This document shows, piece after piece, positions 1 to 7,004 of a DNA stretch of 34,465 nucleotides. The notes below the pieces were generated by a model, which saw only the letters and a program-made list of their open reading frames with translations, did not search any database and was not told the DNA's origin. A program made the translations under genes and the position numbers. How positions within the stretch are numbered: the stretch's first letter is position 1; every line of letters begins with the position of its first letter. This stretch comes from a virus. The stretch covers positions 1-34,465 of the IMG/VR virus record IMGVR_UViG_3300032820_000052. The stretch is one strand, 5' to 3'.

Positions 1-127
1 CCTTCATCCCTTTGTTTCGGTCTTCTGCGAGCTGTTCTTCCAAGAGTTGTATATCCGCTTTCGCTGCTGCTTTTATCAATTCTTTATCTGCGATCACAGA
101 CTCGTCAAACCAGGGCGGGAACATGAC
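1..127. repeat. 127-bp direct repeat, copy at window start
   Basis: These 127 bases are identical to 34339..34465. They lie inside the tape measure reading frame, which stays open when the two ends are joined. A length of exactly 127 inside a coding region fits assembler k-mer overlap on a circular or permuted genome better than a biological terminal repeat. Confidence 0.95.
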
Positions 128-1687
128 CTCAAAACCGCCAGCCCTCGCTTTCCTGCCGAGTAGATTAGGGCCGGCCTGTGCTTCGAATTGCATAAACCTC
201 CCTTTCCTGGCGAGCGGCTGCACTACGTCGATGATATCCTCGACAACCTTCACGACCTCTTTCACAATTTTCTTAGCCGGGGCGACTTCGTCAACGAGTT
301 GAAGTCCAGCGCCGGCAGCTTTCGCTTTGGCGGCTTTCGCTACCTCTGCGGCAGCGGCGGCATCTTCGGCGGCGGCCTTGGCGGCTTTGGCGGTCGCCTC
401 CGCTATAGCTTTTTCTGCCGCTGCGGTGGCATCTCGTAGCGCCTTCTTGGCTTCATGCTCCTTCTTTATTTCTCCGGCACGTACTGCTGCCTTCCGCAAT
501 GTTTCGTGGTAATCGGCGAGTAGACCTTTGCTAAAGTCCAGGTCAATCGCGGCTGAAAGACTCTTCTTGCCGGCTGCGATATTCGCCCTGGCATCGTGCA
601 TACCTTGCGCGACAAATTCTGCATTACCGGCAGTGCGCATCCGATCCATCACCTGCTCATGCGTAAGGTCTGGATTCAGCCCTGCTGGGATTCCGAGCTT
701 CTCAGCGAAAGGTAACTTCGCAGCGGCTCGTAACGCTTTATCGATCTGTCCGAACGTCCAGATAAGCGATTCATTGATGCCTTTCAGCGTCCCGAAAATG
801 ACTAACTGAATACCGCCGAAGGCGAACTGAATCGTGCCTTTAACCAGATTCATAGCATTGCCGAGTACGCCGATCACCTTCACGATCTTCTCGATCCCGG
901 CAGACACTCGGTCGGTCATGCTTTCGCCTTCCAGTGCCGCCTCGGTCATTGCATCTGACCATAGCGAAATGAATGGTGCAACGCCGATCGTCAACTGGTT
1001 GAACGCACCCTCTCCGATTGATGCCAGCTTCGTCATCGAGTCGTTCGCCTCCTCGACCATTGCTCCTTGCTCTTCCGAGAATGTTATCCCCAGGCGCTTC
1101 GCTTCTTCGATGGCACGCCGGATGCCCTCGGCGCCCTGTTCCATCGTCACCAGCAGGTCGCCACCAGTACGCCCGAAGATGTCCATCGCCACACGCACCT
1201 TCGTGCTGTGGTTCTCGATGTTCCCGAACGCATCGGCAATCGTTAGAAACTGCTGGCCGGCGTCCATCTTCATCAGATCGCCGACCTCCAGCCCGAGATC
1301 GTCGAACGCTCGCACCTGCGTGGACAATCCCTCGTTCGCTTCACTCACTGCCTTCGTCATTTTTATAAGCGACTTGCCGAGTTTCTCTTGATCCAGCCCG
1401 GACAACTTTGCAGCATGACCGAGGCCGGCGAGCATCTCCGTGGTGATGTCCAGCTTGCGGGCTTCCTTCGATAGCTCGTCGATCTTGCTGGCTGTCTTCT
1501 TGACGATCGCTACCATCGCAACGCCTACGGCAGCCAAGGCCACCACGCCGGCCTTCGCGATTCTGCCGGCAGCACGCTTGAATGCGGCGTGGAACTTGCC
1601 GAGGCTTTTGCTGGTTGACTGTAAACCTTTCTTGAAGTCCCGGTTATTCAGCGACAACTTCGTCGAGATGTCTGCTATCTTCGCCAT
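1..1687 (-). CDS. Tail tape measure protein (N-terminal and main part, runs off the window start)
   Basis: The frame begins at an ATG at 1687, runs off base 1 and continues from 34338 to a stop at 34232. Joined, it encodes 597 aa. The start MAKIADISTKLSLNNRDFKK is typical of siphophage tape measures. A hydrophobic stretch lies near residues 45-61, followed by helical sequence and a very alanine/lysine-rich coiled-coil-like segment around residues 410-460. The tape measure sets tail length and is injected ahead of the DNA. It follows the tail chaperone genes, as in lambda. At 597 aa it is short for the family, so a short tail is expected. It ends at 34232 and its stop overlaps the next gene start. 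Confidence 0.88.
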   Translation of the reverse strand, partial: MAKIADISTKLSLNNRDFKKGLQSTSKSLGKFHAAFKRAAGRIAKAGVVALAAVGVAMVAIVKKTASKIDELSKEARKLDITTEMLAGLGHAAKLSGLDQEKLGKSLIKMTKAVSEANEGLSTQVRAFDDLGLEVGDLMKMDAGQQFLTIADAFGNIENHSTKVRVAMDIFGRTGGDLLVTMEQGAEGIRRAIEEAKRLGITFSEEQGAMVEEANDSMTKLASIGEGAFNQLTIGVAPFISLWSDAMTEAALEGESMTDRVSAGIEKIVKVIGVLGNAMNLVKGTIQFAFGGIQLVIFGTLKGINESLIWTFGQIDKALRAAAKLPFAEKLGIPAGLNPDLTHEQVMDRMRTAGNAEFVAQGMHDARANIAAGKKSLSAAIDLDFSKGLLADYHETLRKAAVRAGEIKKEHEAKKALRDATAAAEKAIAEATAKAAKAAAEDAAAAAEVAKAAKAKAAGAGLQLVDEVAPAKKIVKEVVKVVEDIIDVVQPLARKGRFMQFEAQAGPNLLGRKARAGGFEVMFPPWFDESVIADKELIKAAAKADIQLLEEQLAEDRNKGMK

Positions 1688-1690
1688 GCG

Positions 1691-1942
1691 TTATATCTCC
1701 TGCCACCGGCCACGCCGGGCCAGTGCTTTGCGGATCATATTGAACGGCCTGCCCTGGATCATTATCGGCTTGTCACGCCATAGACCAGGTGGCAGCTTGA
1801 TGATCTCGTTGCACTCCTTGCACCGTCCCGACTTGCTGCGGATCAGCGGCGGATCGACATACCAGATCTGCACCAGCTTGCCGCCGCAGTCGGCCTTGTG
1901 TTCGCCGAAGTCATTCAGATCACGGATCAGAACTATCGCCAT
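1691..1942 (-). CDS. Small protein between tail chaperone and tape measure, possible zinc-binding
   Basis: Encodes 83 aa starting MAIVLIRDLNDFGEHKADCG. I chose the ATG at 1942 because a GGAG lies about nine bases upstream; longer in-frame versions lack one. It overlaps the chaperone extension by 23 bases and ends three bases before the tape measure start. A Cys near residue 17 and a CKEC motif near residue 42, with few other cysteines, suggest a metal-binding knuckle. The position matches small genes that sit between gpT and the tape measure in many siphophages. I do not recognise a family. Confidence 0.65.
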   Translation of the reverse strand: MAIVLIRDLNDFGEHKADCGGKLVQIWYVDPPLIRSKSGRCKECNEIIKLPPGLWRDKPIMIQGRPFNMIRKALARRGRWQEI

Positions 1943-2297
1943 CAACCAGCTCTCCATAGCCATCTTGTATATGCTTTCCGACGGCGGTGTCCAATAGATG
2001 CGATACCTGCTCTGGCGACATCGCCCGGCCCGTGCCGGTGCTGCCATCCTCGGCGCCGCCGTCGAAGTCGAACATGAAGTCGGTCAGCTTGACGTTCTTC
2101 GCGCCCATCATGCCGGCGATCTCGGTTGTCTGCCGTGCTGTGCGTAGGTCTGCCCGTTGCGCCGGCAGTGGTTTCTTCGCGCAGTACCGCATCCAGCTCT
2201 CGAACTCCACAGCAGACATGGCTTGCTGCCATTCGTCTACCGTCCGACCGCCGAGAGCAATGGCAAGGTCGTGCCACATTTCCTCGGCGGTGCTTAG
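1920..2297 (-). CDS. Tail assembly chaperone, C-terminal extension made by -1 frameshift (gpT part of a gpG-T fusion)
   Basis: This frame is entered by a -1 shift at A AAA AAC (2297..2303) and continues LSTAEEMWHDLAIALGGRTV..., giving a fusion of about 239 aa with the 114-aa upstream protein. The segment LAIALGGRTVDEWQQAMS resembles the lambda gpT/DUF4035 tail chaperone family. These proteins bind the tape measure before tube polymerisation; the non-shifted form is made in excess. The internal ATG at 2279 has a GAGG only two bases away, so independent initiation looks less likely than frameshifting. It ends inside the start region of the 1691 gene. Confidence 0.82.
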   Translation of the reverse strand, partial: LSTAEEMWHDLAIALGGRTVDEWQQAMSAVEFESWMRYCAKKPLPAQRADLRTARQTTEIAGMMGAKNVKLTDFMFDFDGGAEDGSTGTGRAMSPEQVSHLLDTAVGKHIQDGYGELVDGDSSDP

Positions 2298-2303
2298 TTT
2301 TTT
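2247..2303 (-). promoter_or_regulatory. Programmed -1 ribosomal frameshift signal
   Basis: On the minus strand the heptamer A AAA AAC occupies 2303..2297 in the correct phase, immediately before the TAA of the gpG-like gene. Five bases later ACCGCCGAG (2291..2283) pairs perfectly with CTCGGCGGT (2255..2247), a nine-base-pair stem enclosing a possible inner TGGCA/TGCCA hairpin. Slippery site, spacer and stem match the standard dsDNA phage G/GT arrangement. Confidence 0.88.
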
Positions 2304-2638
2304 GAGTCGTCATCGCTCCCCATCCCCGAAGCCTTCAACGCTGCGTCGAATAGGTTCTGCTGCGTCACGACCGGCACCCCTTCCAGAGTGTCGTCGATCT
2401 TGAAGATGGGCGTGCCATCATTCTCGCAGGCAGTCTGCACGATAATCCGGCGCTGAAACTCCAGGTTATCGGCGCCGCTCTTTTCTTTGCCGTCGTCGTT
2501 AAATGCGATACACTCGGCCCGCAGCTTTGCCGACATCGACTTGACGGGAATCAGCAGCCCGTCCTCGATTTCGTCGGCTTCGACCTTCACGCTCGGTAAC
2601 CACTTCCCGCTGGTTAATCTCCCCCGTAGCTCGCTCAT
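2294..2638 (-). CDS. Tail assembly chaperone (gpG-like)
   Basis: Encodes 114 aa beginning MSELRGRLTSGKWLPSVKVE and ending in an acidic tail with DSKN before the stop. It is the zero-frame product of the G/GT pair: it sits between the tail tube region and the tape measure and ends exactly at the slippery sequence. Its start overlaps the stop of the preceding 2635 gene (ATGA), suggesting coupled translation. The family is poorly conserved in sequence, so the call rests on position, length and the frameshift signal. Confidence 0.8.
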   Translation of the reverse strand: MSELRGRLTSGKWLPSVKVEADEIEDGLLIPVKSMSAKLRAECIAFNDDGKEKSGADNLEFQRRIIVQTACENDGTPIFKIDDTLEGVPVVTQQNLFDAALKASGMGSDDDSKN

Positions 2639-2925
2639 CCCTTCACCCCTTTGACTGTGTTTGTGTTTGTTTGTTTCGTCGGTTCTTCTGGGCCGCGCTC
2701 TGCCTTTGTCGCTGCCCGAATCGCCACTAACTTGTGGCCGTGATTGCGCACAGCCGCCAGCAGGTTCGCCGATGCCTGTGCGCTATCACACATTACTGTG
2801 ATATGCTCGCCGGCGGCATTCACCAGTTCGACCGCAAAGCAGTCGCCGGTGATGCCGCATTCGGCTTTCGTTGCCGGGCGAATGACGCCCTCGCAGGTGA
2901 TGCCTGCTACGTTCAAGATCGCCAT
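2635..2925 (-). CDS. Hypothetical tail-region protein
   Basis: Encodes 96 aa beginning MAILNVAGITCEGVIRPATK. The start has a clean GGAGG seven bases upstream. The protein is a small alpha/beta-looking chain with a lysine/threonine-rich tail (residues 75-96). It lies between the tail tube gene and the gpG-like chaperone, a slot that often holds a tube-associated or assembly protein. I recognise no family and assign no function. Confidence 0.7.
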   Translation of the reverse strand: MAILNVAGITCEGVIRPATKAECGITGDCFAVELVNAAGEHITVMCDSAQASANLLAAVRNHGHKLVAIRAATKAERGPEEPTKQTNTNTVKGVKG

Positions 2926-2942
2926 CGCCTGGCCTCCTGTGA

Positions 2943-3377
2943 TTAGGTTGCTGCCGTCCGTGTGACATTGCCACTGAGCTGGCCCGTCATCGATCCTTCA
3001 CACAGCTCGCTGTCAACGCTGCCGCTGAACGAGAAGTCAGTACCGATATACGAAGCCGCGAGTATCGAGCCACTGGAATCGCCTGTCACGGTCGCCCATG
3101 TGATCGTGCAAGTCTCGGCGGCGGTGTCGATGATCGGCACGTCGTCGGGATCGTAATGGATGCCCAGATCGACAGTGCCGGGATTCACCAGGTCGCTCGC
3201 TCTGAATGTCATACTACCGAATTTCCCCGAGGTCGCCAGCGTCGTGCCGAGGTGCGAGGTTGGGATCGCCGTGCGCCCGGCACCACTGATGCCGACACTG
3301 GTGATTTGCTGCGAGTAGGATGTCGTTCCAAAAACGACTGTCGCTCCTACGATTGATCGAGATGCTGATCCAGGCAT
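2943..3377 (-). CDS. Major tail tube protein (putative)
   Basis: Encodes 144 aa starting MPGSASRSIVGATVVFGTTS, with a strong AGGAG ribosome binding site after an A/C-rich leader. The sequence is rich in Ser, Thr, Gly and beta-branched residues, as expected for the beta-sandwich tube fold that stacks as hexameric rings. It lies after the tail terminator and before the chaperone pair, the standard tube position. Length is at the low end for siphophage tube proteins. Assignment is by position and composition. Confidence 0.72.
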   Translation of the reverse strand: MPGSASRSIVGATVVFGTTSYSQQITSVGISGAGRTAIPTSHLGTTLATSGKFGSMTFRASDLVNPGTVDLGIHYDPDDVPIIDTAAETCTITWATVTGDSSGSILAASYIGTDFSFSGSVDSELCEGSMTGQLSGNVTRTAAT

Positions 3378-3398
3378 TGTTCTTCTCCTTGTTTGTTT

Positions 3399-3824
3399 TT
3401 AATTGAATACCGGCACCGTGCGCCGGTAATTGACCGTGATTGATAGAGAAATCTGATAGGTGCTGTCGTCGCTGCCGTCACCCTTCGACTCGACAAAGTC
3501 GGCCTCGGCATCGAGCCACATCGAGTCGATGTGGAACTCGTCATTCAGCGTGCCGCGGTAACCGTCCACCGCCTCGCGCACCGCCTCTGCTGCTGTCTCG
3601 GCTTCGATGCTGCTGTCGGCCATCACGTCCACCTGGATCAGTGCCGACGACATATCTGACGATGCGGCGAGATGATGCCCTGGCGCATCCGCTATGCGTG
3701 ACCAAAGCAGATAGGGCCGCGAGGCTGACTGCGGCGCCAGGCCGGGAAAGATGCGCCCAGCCACGGCAGCGGCGATGCCGGCGTTGCCCTTTAGGTATCG
3801 CGTGATTTCGTCCTTCAACGTCAT
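3399..3824 (-). CDS. Tail terminator / tail completion protein (DUF3168-like)
   Basis: Encodes 141 aa starting MTLKDEITRYLKGNAGIAAA. The pattern of an N-terminal helix, then AGRIFPGLAPQ, PYLLWSRI, and a later IQVDVMA with alternating strands and an E/A-rich helix is characteristic of DUF3168/HK97 gp11-type proteins, which cap the tail tube before joining to the head. Its start overlaps the stop of the head-closure gene (ATGA). The order connector, head closure, tail terminator, tube is conserved among HK97-like phages. Confidence 0.78.
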   Translation of the reverse strand: MTLKDEITRYLKGNAGIAAAVAGRIFPGLAPQSASRPYLLWSRIADAPGHHLAASSDMSSALIQVDVMADSSIEAETAAEAVREAVDGYRGTLNDEFHIDSMWLDAEADFVESKGDGSDDSTYQISLSITVNYRRTVPVFN

Positions 3825-4156
3825 GCCGTCACACCCGTGTCCGTCGCTGCGATTGAAGTCGTGCGCTGCTTGCCGGCCTGGTCGTGCGTGGCGCCGTTGA
3901 TGTCGTAGACGATGCCGCGCACGATCAGCCGGTGCGTGTCTGCCTGCAGCACCGGGAAGCTGCGCATACGGATGCTGTGCGTATTGCGAACTTCCTGCTG
4001 CCCGCCCTCGAGAACTTCATCGCCGGCATCGGATGAGATCGATGCCCAGCGTGTTGCGATCGTTGTCCAGGCACGGGAGGTCTGCCCGTGCGCGTCGGCG
4101 CTTTCCTGGGCCTGCTGAACCTCAACCCGGTTTCGCATTTGACCTGCGGATGCCAT
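3821..4156 (-). CDS. Head closure protein (SPP1 gp16 / phage head-tail joining family)
   Basis: Encodes 111 aa beginning MASAGQMRNRVEVQQAQESA. The signature MRNRVEVQ...GQTSRAWTTIATRWASI...IRMRSFPVLQADTHRLIVRG matches the phage head-tail joining family, a small beta-barrel that rings the connector and retains packaged DNA. The start shares one base with the stop of the last paralog gene (TAATG). It is separated from the connector gene by four paralogous genes, which is unusual because these two are normally neighbours. Confidence 0.85.
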   Translation of the reverse strand: MASAGQMRNRVEVQQAQESADAHGQTSRAWTTIATRWASISSDAGDEVLEGGQQEVRNTHSIRMRSFPVLQADTHRLIVRGIVYDINGATHDQAGKQRTTSIAATDTGVTA

Positions 4157-4863
4157 TAGATCGTCACCCCGTGGACGCTCATTAACTGCTGCTCGACCGT
4201 CATCGCATCGGAATTGAGGATCACGAAGAACTCGTCAGCATCGCCGTCGAGATTGACGTTGCAGGCTGAGAAATTCCACGACCACCCCTGCACGGCGCCG
4301 CTGACTTGTTCCACTGATGCAGCGACCGGCTCATTGCCGAGTTGCCACAGCGGCCCACGGGTGATCGGCAGCACCGACAGTGTATGCAGCACGGTCGTAT
4401 CCTGGCGCACCTGTACCTTGATGCCGTTCGTCAGGGCTGTCTGGTCGTGGTACAGTGTACCGTTCGCGACACTGCCGCCGAGTACATATCCCTGGAAGCG
4501 GTGCAGGCAATACTGCTCGCCGCTGGCTGGCTTGCAGGCGAAGCACAGATGACACGCCCCGGCGCTGTCATATGACCCATTGCCGGCCACGTCCGTGCCG
4601 GCTGGTGTGTTCAATTCAAAAGTATTCGCAGTCTTGTTCGCCACGACGTGCAGGTCATTCGCGGCAGTGTTCCCGACGACTCCTGTAATGTGAACAAAGT
4701 CGCCATCGCTGTACCCGTGCGAGGTTGACGTGATCACGATCGGCGTGGCATTCGTTGCGCCGCCAACTGACTTCGCACCGTATACCTGGGCCGTCGTGCC
4801 GGTGCCGTCACCCTGGCTATCAAGTATGCGATTGAGTATCCGTGCTGACGAGTAGCTAATCAT
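4156..4863 (-). CDS. Neck-region paralog A (FCCH-like beta-domain protein, fourth in the array)
   Basis: Encodes 235 aa, MISYSSARILNRILDSQGDG. It is the last transcribed of four tandem relatives. Residues about 35-95 form a repeat-like beta-domain (NATPIVIT...HGYSDGDFVHITGV...NTFEL) resembling the ubiquitin-activating-enzyme FCCH-like domains common in phage structural proteins. A conserved CFAC-x8-CLH pattern follows (Cys107, Cys110, Cys119, His121). The C-terminal half is divergent apart from a shared VNLDGDADEFFVI segment and the ending MSVHG. The ATG overlaps the stop of paralog B. Function unknown; position suggests a neck, collar or decoration structure. Confidence 0.8.
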   Translation of the reverse strand: MISYSSARILNRILDSQGDGTGTTAQVYGAKSVGGATNATPIVITSTSHGYSDGDFVHITGVVGNTAANDLHVVANKTANTFELNTPAGTDVAGNGSYDSAGACHLCFACKPASGEQYCLHRFQGYVLGGSVANGTLYHDQTALTNGIKVQVRQDTTVLHTLSVLPITRGPLWQLGNEPVAASVEQVSGAVQGWSWNFSACNVNLDGDADEFFVILNSDAMTVEQQLMSVHGVTI

Positions 4864-5573
4864 ATCGACTCACCGTGGACGCTCATTAGCTGCTGTTCGA
4901 CATCTGTGGTCGTCATGTCGTCGGAATGCAGCACGACAAAAAACTCGTCGGCATCGCCGTCGAGATTGACTGCGCAGTTCGCGAAATCCCAGCGGAAGTT
5001 CACAGCACCGCCGCCGACTTTCTCTGCGGGCGGAAGTTGCCGGCTGCCCAATGACCAGCCAAGCGGTGCAGTCTTGATCGGTGCCGGTGACAGTGTATGC
5101 ACGACCGTCGTATTCTGTCGCACCTGTACCTCTATCCCATTGGTCAGGGCTGCACCGCGCAGATATTCTTCGGGATTGATCGTGCCGCCCAGGCAATACC
5201 CGGTGAAGTGATGCACGCAATATCGCTCACCTGCTGCCGGCTTGCAGGTGAAGCATAGATGCGCCTTGCCATCACTGGAGTATGACCCGTTGCCAGCCAC
5301 GTCCGCGCCTGCCGGCGTCGTCAACTCGAAGGTGTTCGAGGTCTTGTTTGCCACGACGTGCAAATCATTGCACGCCGTATTGCCGACCACGCCGGTGATG
5401 TGTACGAAATCCCCATCGCTGTATCCGTGCGAGGTTGCCGTCACGACGATAGGCGTGGCGTTGGTCGCGCCGCTCACTGTCTTCGCTGCCGGCAACTGTT
5501 GCGTCGTGCCGGTGCCGTCGCCCTGGCTGTCAACCAATTTGTTCAGTATTCGCGATGGACTGTAAGCGATCAT
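4860..5573 (-). CDS. Neck-region paralog B (FCCH-like beta-domain protein)
   Basis: Encodes 237 aa from the ATG at 5573 (MIAYSPSRILNKLVDSQGDG), which overlaps the stop of paralog C. It has the same layout as its neighbours: short N-terminal SQGDGTGT segment, FCCH-like beta-domain, CFTC-x8-CVH motif, a divergent middle, and VNLDGDADEFFVVLHSD near the end. Its beta-domain coding DNA is close to that of paralog C over about 150 bases, while the second halves differ, which suggests conversion between copies. Longer upstream in-frame starts fall inside the neighbour and are not needed. Confidence 0.8.
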   Translation of the reverse strand: MIAYSPSRILNKLVDSQGDGTGTTQQLPAAKTVSGATNATPIVVTATSHGYSDGDFVHITGVVGNTACNDLHVVANKTSNTFELTTPAGADVAGNGSYSSDGKAHLCFTCKPAAGERYCVHHFTGYCLGGTINPEEYLRGAALTNGIEVQVRQNTTVVHTLSPAPIKTAPLGWSLGSRQLPPAEKVGGGAVNFRWDFANCAVNLDGDADEFFVVLHSDDMTTTDVEQQLMSVHGESI

Positions 5574-6277
5574 AATACCTCGCCATGCACGCTGAACCAC
5601 TGGTCATCAATTGCGAGGCCATCGCTGTGCAGCACGACTAAAAACTCATTCGCGTCACCGTCCAGATTCACGAAACAACTATCGAATCGCCAAGTGAATG
5701 ATCCGGCTCCGTTGCTTTGTGCCTCACCGAGAATCTGCGGCTCGGCACCGAGTGACCAATCGATAAAGATCTTTACCGGGGCCGCTGTCAATGTATTGAT
5801 GACGGTCGTGTTCTGTCGCACCTGCAGCTTGATACCGTTCGATAGGGCTGTCTCGTTCATATATTTCTCATCCGTCCAGGCCGAATCGACTGCAACGCCC
5901 GACAACTGATGAATGCAATGCGTCACACCGCTGGCCGGCTTGCACACAAAACAAATATGCGCAGCGCCGCCGCTTGAGTATGACCCGTTGCCAGCCACGT
6001 CCGCGCCTGCCGGCGTCGTCAGCTCAAAGGTATTCGAGGTCTTGTTTGCCACGACGTGCAGATCATTGCACGCCGTATTGCCGACCACGCCGGTGATGTG
6101 TACGAAATCCCCATCGCTGTATCCGTGACTCGTTGCCGTCACGACGATCGGCGTGGCATTGGTTGCACCGCTCACGGTCTTCGCTGTCACGACTTGGGTC
6201 ACAGTGCCGCTGCCGTCGCCCTGGCTGTCCATTATCCGGTCAAGCCGGCGGGCCGCGCTATATTGAATCAGTCCCAT
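5570..6277 (-). CDS. Neck-region paralog C (FCCH-like beta-domain protein)
   Basis: Encodes 235 aa from the ATG at 6277 (MGLIQYSAARRLDRIMDSQG), preceded by AGGGCAG. It shares QYSAARRLDRI with paralog D and has the beta-domain, the CFVC-x8-CIH motif and VNLDGDANEFLVVLHSD. The segment after the CxH motif (residues about 125-200) is unlike the other copies. The DGDA(D/N)EF stretch could bind calcium, but I see no full EF-hand. Its stop overlaps the start of paralog B. Confidence 0.8.
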   Translation of the reverse strand: MGLIQYSAARRLDRIMDSQGDGSGTVTQVVTAKTVSGATNATPIVVTATSHGYSDGDFVHITGVVGNTACNDLHVVANKTSNTFELTTPAGADVAGNGSYSSGGAAHICFVCKPASGVTHCIHQLSGVAVDSAWTDEKYMNETALSNGIKLQVRQNTTVINTLTAAPVKIFIDWSLGAEPQILGEAQSNGAGSFTWRFDSCFVNLDGDANEFLVVLHSDGLAIDDQWFSVHGEVL

Positions 6278-6296
6278 TGTCTGCCCTGGTTCGTGT

Positions 6297-7004
6297 TCAC
6301 AGTATCTCGCCCTTGACGCTGACTTCGTGCATATCAATCGTGATCGCATCGGAATGCAGCACCACATAGAATTCGTTCGCGTCACCGTCCAGATTGATTG
6401 CACAGCCGCTATAGTCATGCGTCCATGTCTGGCAACCATATGTGCCGCTTTCCATGAATGCCGTCCGCACTCCGCCGAGCTGCCAGTGTGGGAATACTTT
6501 GATCGGAGTCGGTGTTAATGTATGCAGCACGGTCGTGTCCTGGCGCACTTGCACTTTGATGCCGTTCGTTAAGGCTGTGATGCCGAAGTATTTCTTCGGA
6601 TCGACAGATGAATCCATGCCGTACCCGGACATCCCGTGCAGGCAATGCGTCACACCTGCTGCCGGCTTACAAGCGAAGCATAGGTGCGCGGCGCCGCCGC
6701 TTGAGTATGACCCGTTGCCAGCCACATCCACACCGGCTGGCGTAGTCAGTTCAAAGGTGTTTGTCGTTTTGTTTTGGATGATGTGCAAATCATTGCACGC
6801 CGTATTGCCGGCGACGCCGGTGATGTGAACAAAGTCGCCATCGCTGTATCCGTGACTATTTGCTGTCACGACAATCGGCGTGGCATTGGTCGCACCGCTG
6901 ATCGAGGTCGCTGCGATTACCTGGCTGATCGTCCCGGTGCCGTCACCCTGGCTGTCGAGTATCCGGTCGAGCCGGCGGGCCGCGCTGTATTGAACCTGTC
7001 CCAT
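6297..7004 (-). CDS. Neck-region paralog D (FCCH-like beta-domain protein, first in the array)
   Basis: Encodes 235 aa from the ATG at 7004 (MGQVQYSAARRLDRILDSQG), which shares one base with the connector stop (TGATG). The beta-domain, the CFAC-x8-CLH motif and INLDGDANEFYVVLHSD are conserved. It directly follows a connector gene that itself contains a beta-insertion of similar pattern, so the array may have grown from a domain already present at this locus. There is a 19-base gap before paralog C. Confidence 0.8.
   Translation of the reverse strand: MGQVQYSAARRLDRILDSQGDGTGTISQVIAATSISGATNATPIVVTANSHGYSDGDFVHITGVAGNTACNDLHIIQNKTTNTFELTTPAGVDVAGNGSYSSGGAAHLCFACKPAAGVTHCLHGMSGYGMDSSVDPKKYFGITALTNGIKVQVRQDTTVLHTLTPTPIKVFPHWQLGGVRTAFMESGTYGCQTWTHDYSGCAINLDGDANEFYVVLHSDAITIDMHEVSVKGEIL

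Noticed and set aside
1-127. Physical direct terminal repeat of the virion DNA
   Set aside because: The repeat is exactly 127 bp, lies in the middle of the tape measure gene, and has no regulatory content, so an assembly overlap is the simpler explanation.
1942-2313. Minus-strand 123-codon frame overlapping the chaperone extension
   Set aside because: Its Arg/His-rich product looks like an out-of-frame translation. The alternative frame continues the -1 frameshift and has a recognised family pattern.
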